NCBI GenBank assembly: GCA_905178155.1
Contig: CAJINV010000039.1
Span: forward strand, 27,159 to 48,190
From: Amoebophrya sp. A120
Taxonomy: Eukaryota; Sar; Dinophyceae; Syndiniales; Amoebophryaceae
Reading direction: 5' to 3'
DNA: 21,032 nt
Part shown: positions 6,621-16,715 of the stretch, in pieces
Layout: every line of letters starts with the position of its first letter
Position numbering within the stretch: the stretch's first letter is position 1
Made by a program: the position numbers and the translations under genes
The notes under the pieces: generated by a model
What the model saw: only the letters and a program-made list of their open reading frames with translations
What the model was told of the DNA's origin: nothing
The model's database searches: none

Positions 6621-9332
6621 ATGACCGCTGCACCATTTTCAGCTTGTGTAGACCTCCGCGTCAGGGACGAGTCCGCTACCGAAAACGAGCTGCACAACGC
6701 ACCGCGCGGCGTGGGACGCCAGGAATCAGTTGAGGTTCTGCATCCCCGGCAAGATGGCGATGTCGATCGCTGCGTCACAGTTTTCAACCTTGCTGGCGAT
6801 CCAGTCTGCCGAATCAAACGCCCATCCAAAGCAGTAAATGATCCGCACGGCCTGGATAGCGCAGTCAGCACGTCCGATGTTGCAAAGCATGGAGGTTTCC
6901 CTTCGAGCCTTTCGAAACAGAAAAATTCTATCAAGGAACGGAATGCATCCGAAAGAATTGCAGCGAAAGAGATCGACGCCACCTCGCTAGCTCCTGACTC
7001 GAGGCTGTTGCTGCGAAACATAATGGAGAAAGTCGAAGCAGCCACCGGCTACGCCGCCGACGACTACTCGTACTTTTGGCATTACGAAAAGAACCAGAAA
7101 AAAAGCGAAGCCGGCACATCGTCTTCTCATGTTGTCGAGCAAGCCGACGACGATCACAAGCAGTTGGCCGCTGAGGACGCTGCAGATGACTCATCAAAGC
7201 TTGACTTTTTCTATGATCCACTACTACCAATTCCAGAAGAGGTCGCAATGCTGTCTGTCATTTTTGACAAACGCGCTTCAGAAGCCCTAGAGTGGGTGTC
7301 TGAGCATGTAGAGCAGGAAGTCAAATGTTCTTTTGACGATAGCATCAACTGTGGTGGATACGTTCCTGAGCAGGCAGCTTTTTTGGTCGAGGATCGCGAC
7401 CAAGGGCCGAAGCACGAACAGGAGCGCGAACAATTGCAAGCGGATTCCGAGGAGGCCAATGTCAGCGACCCGACAAGAGGTGGACGACCGTACTACCTTG
7501 TTGCGGTTGTACAGCGAAGGTATCCCGAGTACCGCAAGAACGAATCATTTTTGGCGAAATTTCTAACAACTGCCATGCCGATGTTTCTCGCCCCGTCACT
7601 GAATCCGCTGTCCCTGCCGTGGGATTTTGCGCGCCTCTTTGCCTCAAGCAAGAAGCGTGCACTTGTTGCATGCAAAGCCAATGGACTTGCGTTGAAGCAT
7701 TTGTGCTCTGCACTTCGCGATGACGTGGAGGTTGTGCGCACGGCGGTTTCCTGCGACTGGCGAGCGTTGCAGTATGCCTCAGAACGGGTTCGGGAAATGG
7801 CCGATGCTCAGACTGTTTCCGACGCGGCGCGTCAGTGCGGGTGGGCCTTAAAGTACTTCGCAGCCGACTCGAAAGCAAGTCCTGAATTGGTCCGAACTTG
7901 CGTTCGGCATAAGCCTTGGGCGATTCAGTATGCCTCCGAGGGCCTTTGGGACGACAACGACACCATGGCCTGCGTGGCTAAAATAGACGGCCTTCCTGCT
8001 CTGAAGTACGCGTCACACCGATTACGAGCCAGCGAATGGCTGGTGAGGCTAGCGGTGCAGACCAACGGGCTAGCAATCAAGTTCGCCTGCAGCGAGGCTC
8101 GGGCGAATTACGAGATCGCACTTCTTGCCGTTCGTAATAATCCATACGCAGTCCGGTACTTGGCGCAGGAGCTGCGCCGAACCAATCGCGAGCTTCTCTG
8201 CACAGCCCTCGACGTCTACACAAAGAATGAGGAGAAGCGAGCCGCCCTTGATGACGTCTACGGGCAGAAATTTTTCTGCGAGAATCTGCACTACAGCGCT
8301 GTCACGTGTAACCGCGGGCCGTGGCACTGGTTTCACGAGTGGGACGGACGGCATCTAAAGCATGTGGATTTTAGTGGGCTTGTTGAGCATCATTGTGACT
8401 CCTGGTGTCGTGAACACCATCCCTCACATCGCGAGGCGGACCCACCTCATCACGAAGACCATTCTGCAAGTCAGGACGAGCCTGCACAGGTTCTTGATTT
8501 GCAAAACGGAAACGAAATGCACGCGAATCTTCCGGATGGGGACCTCGCCCGCACTCACGGTGCTGAGCCGCCTCCAGAGCTCGGACTAGAAATCTTGTCC
8601 AGTGCTAGTCGAGAGCTACGAGACGACGAAGAATTTGTGACGCTTTGTCTTGAAGCGAGTCCTGCGTGCTTCAAATTTGCGAGCTCCAGAATCCGAAGTA
8701 GCGGTCGCTTTGCTACTCACGCCGTTCGAAAATTTTGCAAGGGGGATATTCTGGTGGAACTATCTCCTGACGCTGGAGGCAGCGATTTGATTGACAGATA
8801 TGACGAGCGCAGAGAGCTTACTGATGCGTGTCCAGTGCGGTTTGCCAGCGAACATCTACGAGCCGACGCATCCTTTCTGCGAGCACTGCTTTTCGATGAG
8901 AATATACCAATGTCCTCCCTAGAAGCTACAATCATCCTCTCCCACGCGGACGAGAAAGCAAAGGCAGCTTTCTACGGACATGACGTAGAGTTGTCGACGC
9001 AATTTGCACAGCGGTATCCGACTGCGCTTCGGTGGATGCCCCGAAGCTTCAGGCTGGATCGAGAAATAGCGCTGCAAGCGGTTCGCGCAAACGGGGAAGC
9101 GATCAAATACTTCGGAAGCCGCATCAAATCTGATCGCGAGATAGGTTTGATGGCCGTTTCTCATGAAATGGAAAATGTTGTCTGCCCCTGGACATTCGAA
9201 TACCTGCACAAGCGTCTACGCCGCGATGAAGGTATTGTGCGCGCTGCGATCTGCAGAAATGGACGCTCCCTTCGCCACGCATCCCGATATCTGCGTGGTA
9301 CTCCTGAAATCGCTTTTCTTGCTGTGTCAAAA
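6621..9332 (+). CDS. Gene B main exon: DUF4116-repeat protein, intronless linker
   Basis: The reading is 904 codons from an ATG that begins MTAAPFSACVDLRVRD; no signal peptide or membrane segment. It holds NLAGDPVC (~residue 57), an acidic variable stretch, FFYDPLLPIPEEVAMLSVIF followed by DKRASEAL, RYPEYRKNESFLAKF, seven ~25-residue repeats at ~345-520 (NGLALKHLCSALRDD, CGWALKYFAAD, KPWAIQYASEGLWDD, NGLAIKFA, NPYAVRYLAQELRR), then DGRHLKHVDFSGLVEHHCD with the Cys/His cluster SWCREHH, a His/Asp-rich linker, and the second block (LGLEILSSASRELRDDEEF; ATIILSHADEKAKAAFYGHD). The frame stays open to 9449. Past 9332, however, B has one extra A relative to C and the two proteins no longer match, so the tail is probably intron starting GTACCC at 9333. 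The intron found in A and D is absent. DUF4116 function is unknown. Confidence 0.88.
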
Positions 9333-9570
9333 GTACCCCGCGGAATTCAAAAAATATCGGTGCTCAGTTGTTTTTGTACGTCTCAAGATCGCGCATTGTC
9401 TGGACAGGATGCATGCATGATTGAAAAATACAAGTATTGCAGACGCTAGAGTAGATCTCTCAAAGCTGTATCGATGCAGTTGTCCTTTTTGTAAACTACA
9501 ATAAACACAACGAGAAGTTCCACAGCCTTTCGAAATTATGAGAATCCGATATTTTTGCATGCTATGACGT
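9333..9570 (+). other. Gene B presumed intron before the last exon
   Basis: Similarity to C persists at the DNA level but with a 1-nt indel in an A run near 9350, so the frame is not kept. A TGA at 9565-9567 closes the frame of the next block upstream. Possible donors are GTACCC at 9333 or the GTGTCA at 9324 shared by all four copies (both phase 0). Possible acceptors are GTACAG (9587) and CCAAG (9592). None pairs cleanly in phase in all four copies. Confidence 0.5.
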
Positions 9571-10062
9571 AACGGAAATGCGTACAGCCAAGTCAATTTC
9601 AACCACTTCGAGGAAGTAGCGCCCATCGACAGCCAGAGAGATCTTGCACGACTTGCAATTCGCAATGGGTTGAGCTGTGCCACTAGTCTGTACGCGGCTC
9701 TCGAGTTGTGCAATTGGGAGCGCGCTCTTGTCTTTGTTGCACTTCAAAACTGTGGCACCCTCTTTGATGGCCAGATTGAAAGATTGCCTGCGGAACTTAT
9801 GATGGATCACGAAATTATTTGTTGGGCGCTCAAAAAAAGTCCCTTTCCAACTGGCCTGTGGTCGTTGGAAGCAGAGCAGCGCGGTGTCAAAGAGTACGTT
9901 CTCCTCGCCGTTGCCCGGTATCCCTACGCCATCGCCTTTGCATCAAAGGAGATGCAGTGCCACCCGGAGGTTTTGAAGCTTCAGCGCGAGAAGTGGGGGC
10001 ATGTGAATTTGATGGACAAGCATTGGCGCTTTGCACTGCCAGTCGCGATGACGCGCCTCTGA
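9571..10062 (+). CDS. Gene B last exon: C-terminal repeat block
   Basis: It is open from 9568 to a TGA at 10060-10062 and ends PVAMTRL. It contains GNAYSQVNF, RDLARLAIRNGLS, CNWERALVFVALQNCGTLFD, MDHEIICWALKKSPFPTGLW and YVLLAVARYPYAIAFASKEM, homologous to the last exon of A. No ATG precedes the repeats, so it cannot stand alone as an ATG-initiated gene of this length; it is read as the 3' exon of B. The exact left edge is approximate. Confidence 0.7.
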   Translation, partial: NGNAYSQVNFNHFEEVAPIDSQRDLARLAIRNGLSCATSLYAALELCNWERALVFVALQNCGTLFDGQIERLPAELMMDHEIICWALKKSPFPTGLWSLEAEQRGVKEYVLLAVARYPYAIAFASKEMQCHPEVLKLQREKWGHVNLMDKHWRFALPVAMTRL

Positions 10063-10105
10063 TTTACAGTGAGCCGCGATCGGGTATTAATCAAGCTCTG
10101 AGTGT

Positions 10106-10191
10106 GTAAGTAAGCAACGGTAAACCAGGACTAGAGTTCGGAAAACTTTTGGACCTTTTGTTACTCTCTGACGTACTTTATACCATTGTAG
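10106..10191 (+). other. Possible 86-bp intron in the gene B 3' UTR
   Basis: GTAAGT at 10106 and ACCATTGTAG ending at 10191 correspond to the pair after gene A (4927-5009), with small internal length changes. It is downstream of the stop codon, so untranslated. Confidence 0.42.
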
Positions 10192-10434
10192 AGATGACAA
10201 ATAACAGTACTCGACTTCATAGCGCAATTGGGTTGATCCTGCTTCGTTTCCAGTGAAAATGTACAGCAAAAACGAAACTGCTGCTCTTGCAACTGGCTTC
10301 TCGTCCAGCCACTCCATGCGAGAGAAAGTGCCAGCCAGACGTGGAAAATTCTCTAATTTGCTCTGGCAAACTGATTATTGTGACCAGCTATTTTTTATAA
10401 CAGGTATTAGCAGTCCGTGGAAAATGTGAGAGGC

Positions 10435-11686
10435 CTATAGCCACAGCTTGACTTTCGGATCGTGCACTAGGTACATCGAAGATGAAGATATCTTATCACG
10501 TTTTGAAAGATGAAGTGTGAGTCCAGGAAGTGAACCCTGAATCCGGAAATTTTCTTCCTTTGGCTCTGAATATGAAAAAAAATCTGACTTAGTAGTCCAA
10601 TCCCCTTCACGCGCCGGCAGGTGAATTCGTGGTTCTTGAGCTCCTTTGACGCCTTGTTGTCGTATGCTCAAGGACATCGAACAGCAGCGCTTAACAGTGT
10701 TCAGGCGTCACAGGTGTAGGAGATGATCTCTTCTGACGCTGATCCGGTGCGAAGATACTTAACTTCGCTGTCATCTGCAATGGCTTCGTATCCTCAAAGA
10801 TCCAGCATCGGACACGGAATAAAGCAGAGCTACCTTCCCGAAAAATAGAACTTACTAACTTGGGTATTCACGGCGCAAGCTGGAGCTGTCCTCGCCGAGA
10901 TCAGGATCATTAATTTTTGTGATGTCAATTATAGGCTGCTCCAGATAATCAAAGCGCTCTCCGAAGTTACACAACGAACAAGACAAAATTGCATCGCAGA
11001 TGCAGTTTTGTTGCTGTCAGCGACAAAATACTGAGTTACGGGAGCAGGCACTTTGATCGCGTGATCAGTTGCCGCATGCACACACGTTCGGCATTTTGTT
11101 GCAGAAGAATGGATGCTTATAGCTGTTTCTGGTAGTTCGTGATCACAAGGAAGATCTCTACAACATCTCTGCTGCTCGCAGCGATATGATTACTTTCGCG
11201 TTGTGGAGGGGGTTTGGATAGGAAAAAAACACTCTTGAAATTTTTGCAATTATTACACGGTATTTCAGGTCCCGCCGCTTTTCCACCTGCGCCTGCCTGG
11301 TTCCGTCATCTTCATGACTCACTCTCACATTTATGGAAGTGCGCCACGCAATATAGTGTGGCCTCAAAAAGTCTTCGAGGGGTGCTTGTCTTTGATCTTT
11401 CTCCGATCCTCATGAGTTTAGGATGGCAGATAAAATATTTTGGTTATATTTTTGTTCTTCAACCGACTGCCCGATACGTCAATCCGAAAGGCGCAGGACA
11501 GCTTGCGTGTTTAGACTCAGCATATTATTTTTCCGTTGCTCTTTCTCGTGCTATGTGGGGTGAGAAAAAAAAGTGCGCATGCGCATCTTATCAAAGATAT
11601 AATGCAACAGCGAGCTTAATGGAAGACCTTGCTCCGTAGAACCACAAGAAGAGCGCCTTAACCTTACCAGTTTCGCTGCTGGACAT
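10435..11686 (-). pseudogene. Second type II minus-strand gene copy, probably broken
   Basis: It has the same layout as 5256-6504, with ATG at 11686-11684 and the same splice-like signals. Compared with that copy it lacks 11 bp in the segment that encodes TYRAPDQLQKRSS, which brings a stop within about 20 codons. It also has 5 extra bp near 10492, which removes the SMYVVHDPKVKLWL ending from the frame of the preceding residues. The 6-bp insertion near 11578 and a 3-bp insertion near 10803 fall in the inferred introns and do no harm. If the minus-strand model is right, this copy is decayed. If the model is wrong, it is just diverged spacer. Confidence 0.35.
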
Positions 11687-11802
11687 GTTGATGATACTGG
11701 CAAATACTTATAGATTTGTAGGTATCCACACACTATTGTCGGTGATATGGATTGGTGCTATGAACTGCAACAGCGAGTATTGAGTATTGCGCCTTTTGCA
11801 AA
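11687..11802. promoter_or_regulatory. Possible two-way promoter upstream of gene C
   Basis: By eye it is base-for-base the same as 6505-6620, including the tandem GAGTATT pair and the second TGCAACAGCGAG. Identity here against several percent change in flanking exons points to selection or recent conversion. Confidence 0.4.
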
Positions 11803-14523
11803 ATGACCGCTGCACCATTTTCAGCTTGTGTAGACCTCCGCGTCAGGGACGAGTCAGCTACCGAAAACGAGCTGCACAACGCACCGCCCGGTGTGGGACA
11901 TCAGGAATCAGTTAAGGTTCTCCATCCCCGGCAACATGGCGATATCGATCGCTGCGTCACAGTTTTCAACCTTGCTGGCGACCCAGTCTGCCGAATCAAA
12001 CGCCCATCCCAACCAGTAAATGATTCGCGCGGCCTGGATAGCGCAGTCAGCACGTCCGGGGTTGCAAAGCATGGAGGTTTGCCTTCGAGTCTTTTGAAAC
12101 TGAAAAATTCTATCGAAGAACGGAATGCGTCCGAAAGCATCCCAGCGAAAGAGATCGTCGAGCCCAGCTCACTAGCTTCTGACTCGAGGCTTATTTTGCT
12201 GCGAAACATAATGGAGAAAGTCGAAGCAGCCACCGGCTACGCCGCCGAGGACCACAGGTACTTTTGGCATTACGAAAAGGGCCAGGAAAAAAGCGAGACC
12301 GGCGCGTCGTCTTCTCATGATGTTGTCGAGGAAGACGACGACGATCACGAGCAGCTGCCTGAGTACGCTGCAGAAGACTTATCAAAGCTTGACTTTTTCT
12401 ATGATCCACTACTACCAATTCCAGAAGAGGTCGCAATGTTGTCTGTCATTTTTGACAAACGCCCTTCAGAGACCCTAGAGTGGGTGTCTGAGCATGTAGA
12501 GCAGGAAATCCCCTTTTCTTTTCGCGATAGCATCCGCTGTGATGCTGGCTACGTTCCTGAGCAGGCAGCTTTTTTGGTGGAGGATCGCGACCAAGGGGCG
12601 AAGCACGAACAGGAGCGCAAACAATTGCAATCGGATTCTGAGGAGGCCAATGTCAGCGACCCAACAAGAGATGGACGACACAACTACCTCCTTGCGGTTG
12701 TAGAGCGCAAGTATCCCGAGTACCGCAAGAACGAATCATTTTTGGCGAAATTTCTAACGACTGCCATGCCGATGTTTCTTGCCCCATGTCTGAATCCGCT
12801 GTCCCTGCCGTGGGATTTGGCGAGCCTCTTTGCCTCAAGTAAGCAGCGCGCACTTGTTGCATGCAAGGCCAATGGACTTGCGTTGAAGCATTTGTGCTCT
12901 GCACTTCGCGATGACGTGGAGGTTGTGCGCACTGCGGTTTGCTGCGACTGGCGAGCGTTGCAGTATGCCTCAGAACGGGTTCGGGAAATGGCCGATGCTC
13001 AGACTGTTTCCGACGCGGCGCGTCAGTGCGGGTGGGCCTTAAAGTACTTCGCAGCCGACTCAAAAGCAAGTCCTGAATTGGTCCGAACTTGCGTTCGGCA
13101 TAAGCCTTGGGCGATTCAGTATGCCTCCGAGGGCCTTTGGGACGACAACGACACCATGGCCTGCGTGGCTAAAACAGACGGCCTTCCTGCTCTGAAGTAC
13201 GCGTCACGCCGATTACGAGCCAGCGAATGGCTGGTGAGGCTAGCGGTGCAGACCAACGGGCTAGCAATCAAGTTCGCCTGCAGAGAGGTTCGGGCGAATT
13301 ACGAGATCGCACTTCTTGCCGTCCGCAATAATCCATATGCAGTTCGGTACTTGGCGCATGAGCTGCGCCGAACCAATCGCGAGCTTCTCCGCACAGCACT
13401 CGACGTCTACGCAAATAATGAGGAGAAGCGCGCCGCCCTTGATGACGTCTACGGGCAGAAATTTTTCTGCGAGAATCTGCACTACAGCGTTATCACGTGT
13501 CACCGCGGGCCGTGGCAGTGGTTTCCCGAGTGGGACGGACGGCATCTAAAGCATGTGGATTTTCGCGGGCTTGTTGAGCATCATTCTGACTCCTGGTGTC
13601 GTGAACACCATCACTCACAGTGCGAGGCGGACCCACCTCATCACGAAGACCACTCTGCAGGTCAGAACGAGCTTGCGCAGGTTCTTGATTCGCAAAACGG
13701 AAACGAAATGCACGCGAACCTTCCGGAGGCGGACCTCGCCCGCACTCCCGGCGCCCAGCCGCCTCGAGAGCTCGGAATAGAAATCTTGTCCAGTGCTAGT
13801 CGAGAGCTACGAGACGACGAAGAATTTGTGACTCTTTGTCTTGAAGCGAGTCCCGCGTGCTTCGAATTTGCGAGCTCCAGAATCCGAAGTAACGGTCGCT
13901 TTGTTGCTCACGCCGTTCGAAAATTTTGCAAGGGGGATATTCTGGCAGAAGAACCTTGTGACGCTGGAGGCAGCTCCTTGGCAGACAGAGAGTACGAACG
14001 CAGAGAGATAACTGATGCGTGTCCAATGCGGTTTGCTTGCGAACGTCTGCGAGCCGACGCATCCTTCCTGCGAGCAGTGCTTTTCGATGAGAATATACCA
14101 ATGTCCTCCCTAGAAGCTACAATCATCCTCTCCCACGCGGACGAGAAAACAAAGGCAGCTTTCTACGGAGAAGACGTAGAGTTGTCGACGCAATTTGTCC
14201 AGCGGTATCCGACTGCACTTCGGTGGATGCCTCGAGGCTTCAGGCTGGATCGAGAAATAGCACTTCAAGCGGTTCGCGCAAACGGGGAAGCGATCAAATA
14301 CTTCGGCAGCCGCATTAAATCTGATCGCGAGGTAGGTTTCATGGCCGTTTCTCATGAAATGGAAAATATTTTCTGCCCCTGGACACTCGAATACCTGCAC
14401 AAGCGTCTACGCCGCGATGAGGGTATTGTGTGCGCTGCGATTTGCAGAAATGCAAATTCCCTTCGCCACGCATGCCGATATCTCCGAGGTACTCCTGAAA
14501 TCGCTTTTCTGGCTGTGTCAAAA
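11803..14523 (+). CDS. Gene C main exon: DUF4116-repeat protein, sister of B
   Basis: The reading is 907 codons from an ATG in the same context as B. The repeat core is almost unchanged from B; most differences lie in the acidic N-terminal part, where indels are whole codons (for example the VVEEDDDDHEQ run), showing the frame is under constraint. Linker differences: HHCDSWCREHH of B is HHSDSWCREHHHSQCE, so the first Cys is replaced by Ser and a new Cys appears further on, which may affect any metal site. It has the same linker without intron. The frame is open to 14667, but after 14523 (next bases GTATCC, phase 0) the protein no longer agrees with B because of a 1-nt indel, so the tail is probably intronic. 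Function unknown, as for B. Confidence 0.88.
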
Positions 14524-14760
14524 GTATCCCGCGGACTTCAAAAATATCGGTGCTCACTTGTTTTTGTGCGCCGCAATGTCGCGCATTGTCTGGACAGGAT
14601 GCATGCATGGTGGAAAAATAGAACTATTGCAGACGCTAGTGTAGATCTCTCAAAGCTGTATCGATGAAGTTGTTCTTTTTGTAAACTACAATAAACTCAA
14701 CGAGAAGTTCCACAGCCTTTCAAAATTATGAGAGCCCGTTATTTTTGCATGCCATGACGT
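14524..14760 (+). other. Gene C presumed intron before the last exon
   Basis: It corresponds to 9333-9570. The AG found at 9612 in B is GG here (TTCGGGG), so that site cannot be a shared acceptor; GTACAG and CCAAG just inside the next block remain in both B and C. Confidence 0.5.
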
Positions 14761-15252
14761 GACGGAAATGCGTACAGCCAAGTCAACTTCAACCACTTCG
14801 GGGAAGTAGCGCCCATCGACAGCCAGAGAGATCTTGCACGACTTGCAATTCGCAATGGGTTGAGCTGTGCCACTAGTCTGTACAAGGCTCTCGAGTTGTG
14901 CAATTGGGAGCGCGCTCTTGTCTTCGTTGCACTTCAAAACTGTGGCACCCTCTTTGGCGAGTTTGAAAGTTTGCCTGCGGAACTTATGATGGATCACGAA
15001 ATTATTTGTTGGGCGCTCAAAAAAAGTCCCTTTCCAACCGGGTTGTGGTCGTTGGAGAGAGCAGAGCAGCGCGGTGTAAAAGAGTACGTTCTCCTCGCCG
15101 TTGCCCGGTATCCCTACGCCATCGCCTTTGCATCAAAGGAAATGCAGTGCCACCCGGAGGTTTTGAAGCTTCAGCGCGAGAAATGGGGGCATGTGAATTT
15201 GATGGACAAGCATTGGCGCTTTGCACTGCCAGTCGCGATGACGCGCTTCTGA
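14761..15252 (+). CDS. Gene C last exon: C-terminal repeat block
   Basis: It is open from 14758 to the TGA at 15250-15252 and ends PVAMTRF. It is the same block as in B, with compensating single-codon indels (GEFESLP against DGQIERLP; LERAEQR against LEAEQR). The shared end after the MTR motif in all four copies makes this stop the true one. The left edge is approximate. Confidence 0.7.
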   Translation, partial: DGNAYSQVNFNHFGEVAPIDSQRDLARLAIRNGLSCATSLYKALELCNWERALVFVALQNCGTLFGEFESLPAELMMDHEIICWALKKSPFPTGLWSLERAEQRGVKEYVLLAVARYPYAIAFASKEMQCHPEVLKLQREKWGHVNLMDKHWRFALPVAMTRF

Positions 15253-15301
15253 TGTACAGTGAGCCGCGATCGGTTAATCAAATCCAGCTGTCCGCGTGTC
15301 A

Positions 15302-15380
15302 GTAAGCAACGTTGAACCAGGAGGACACTTCGAAAAACTTTTGGAGCCTTACACTCTGACGGAAGTGCTTTTTATTGTAG
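15302..15380 (+). other. Possible 79-bp intron in the gene C 3' UTR
   Basis: The donor position used in A, B and D has changed to GTCAGT, but GTAAGC sits 4 bases on at 15302; the acceptor TTTATTGTAG ends at 15380. This is weaker than in the other copies. Confidence 0.35.
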
Positions 15381-15459
15381 AGGTGACAAACAACAGCAAG
15401 GCAACTCAATAGCGCACTTGTGTTGATCCTGGCTCGTTTCCAGTGAAAATATACAGCAA

Positions 15460-15885
15460 AAACGGAATTGTGGACATACAGGATATCAAATTGTGGACAA
15501 TTATTGTTGTGGTTTTCTTGAAATCTGAGCATCTGTGGTCCATACAGGCAGGAGCAGTATTTCTGATCATTTCTCCCTATGCCAGCGCCTCCCGTGGAAC
15601 ATGATACTAATTTGATTCGGCGCCTAAGAAAACAAGATCTTGACGTGGACAAGTATGGGCAAACCAACTACGAGTGATTCTGACGCTTCATCCGGAGATC
15701 AACCATGAGGAATTTTTGACGCGCAGGCAAACTGTCACTGCTTTCGGTTGCCCTCGTCGTAGCAAGCAGCTGTTCAGTACCTAGTACGCCAGTTATATAT
15801 ACGTGACCTGGTGGTGGAAGTGGCGACGCAAGCAAAATGAAAAAAAAGAGTGAAAGCGAAATGTTCTGATCTCCGGAGGTTCTAG
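15460..15885 (-). other. C-D spacer segment with no match elsewhere in the window
   Basis: Up to about 15460 this spacer follows the B-type spacer, and from about 15990 it follows the DNA before A. The stretch between matches neither. On the minus strand it is open from 15667 across this end, with GRNDQKYCSCLYGPQ and DILYVHNSVFAVYFHW after an acceptor-like CTTGTTTTCTTAG near 15627. That could be a terminal exon of the minus gene before D, but with no second copy there is no conservation to test. Nothing else was recognised. Confidence 0.3.
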
Positions 15886-16459
15886 TCAGTGTAGTTCCTC
15901 GATTAGACTTGTCATCTTGAGTAGAATTATCGCGCTTCGCACGAATATTGTATGTAATTGTAACAATTTTAACCCATGTTCAGCAGTGCTCGCTTCGTCG
16001 TGAATCTTATGTAGCTTGTTCATCTCCTTGTCTGAGAAAGACCATGGATCATTGAACTTGAATCCCGCAGAAGCACAGAATGACACGACGTATAGAGGAT
16101 GAGGAAGGCGCATTTCTACAATTATCGAGGAGCTGGCTTTTTCAGCTGTGTGGCTATTGAAAACAGGAATAGCCGTAGGATGTGAGACCGAGATCCATGA
16201 AAGTTTTACCTCCTTTCACTCAATGAATTTAAAACCAATTTTTTTCGGCCTTTATCTGTTGATAAATTTTTGAAGCCGATCTTTCATAGCAGGCGCACGT
16301 AGAAAGGGAAAATGGATATCAGAACATTAAATCAGTCGTGACATTCTTACGGCATGAGATCCGCCGGCTGTAGTCAAGAAAAGTGCCCTCTCGATACAAT
16401 CCTTTTTCAATTTTTTCGCTTCTTTCAGAAGACGAAAAATTAAGTAACTGACCTGCCAG
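15886..16459 (-). pseudogene. Type I minus-strand gene copy before gene D, probably broken
   Basis: Segment 16351-16459 equals 697-805 in length and signals (SERSEKIEKGLYREGTFLD; donor GTAAGA). The next segment starts KIGFKNLSTDKGRKK, then meets an in-frame TAA and a 4-bp loss relative to the A copy before AEKASSSIIVEMRLPHPLYV and FKFNDPWS resume. It then stays open (LHKIHDEASTAEHGLKLLQL) to a stop at 15886. The TAA lies in GGAG-GTAAAAC, so a new donor is a possible way out. Otherwise this is a decayed copy. Confidence 0.35.
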
Positions 16460-16715
16460 CTGCTAAGTTTTCAGCGGTCGAATACGTATTCTAGAATTTG
16501 TGCCTAAGTACATTTTCTTGACTAGAAATACCAAGCTCAGCTTCAGCCCTGCTTTATGTAAAATATTTCAGTTTCAGCCCTGTACTTCTCAGCATGCCTA
16601 TATTCGCGCAGAAGCAGGTGGAACCCCTACGCTGCTCACCTCATGATTTCTCGCGTTTTGCGCAGTCGTATGTTTTGCAAGGTCCACCAGGACGACCTAC
16701 AACCACCTTCGTCAG
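16460..16715. promoter_or_regulatory. Spacer upstream of gene D with paired 15-bp repeats
   Basis: It corresponds to 806-1061. It has TCAGCTTCAGCCCTG at 16537-16551 and TCAGTTTCAGCCCTG at 16568-16582. The ATG of D directly follows CTTCGTCAG, as in A, which looks like a 3' splice site, so a 5' UTR intron or leader addition just before the start codon is conceivable. Confidence 0.3.

Larger units (their letters stand above)
4887..10062. repeat. First copy of the ~5.18-kb tandem unit (spacer plus gene B)
   Basis: The spacer after gene A plus gene B is repeated as the spacer after gene B plus gene C (10063-15252). Start codons of B and C are 5,182 bp apart, and the minus-strand stop codons in the spacers are 5,179 bp apart. 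The spacers match almost throughout, with small indels. Confidence 0.9.
10063..15252. repeat. Second copy of the ~5.18-kb tandem unit (spacer plus gene C)
   Basis: This is the partner of 4887-10062. Differences include an 11-bp deletion and 3-bp insertion near 10755-10805, a 5-bp insertion near 10492, and a 6-bp GCGCAT duplication near 11578. In-frame indels only are seen in the + strand exons. Confidence 0.9.

Noticed and set aside
11214-11639. A 141-codon + strand open frame in the B-C spacer
   Set aside because: It begins at TTG, not ATG; the matching spacer after A has a TGA in it after about 70 codons; and it lies opposite the better-supported minus-strand segments.
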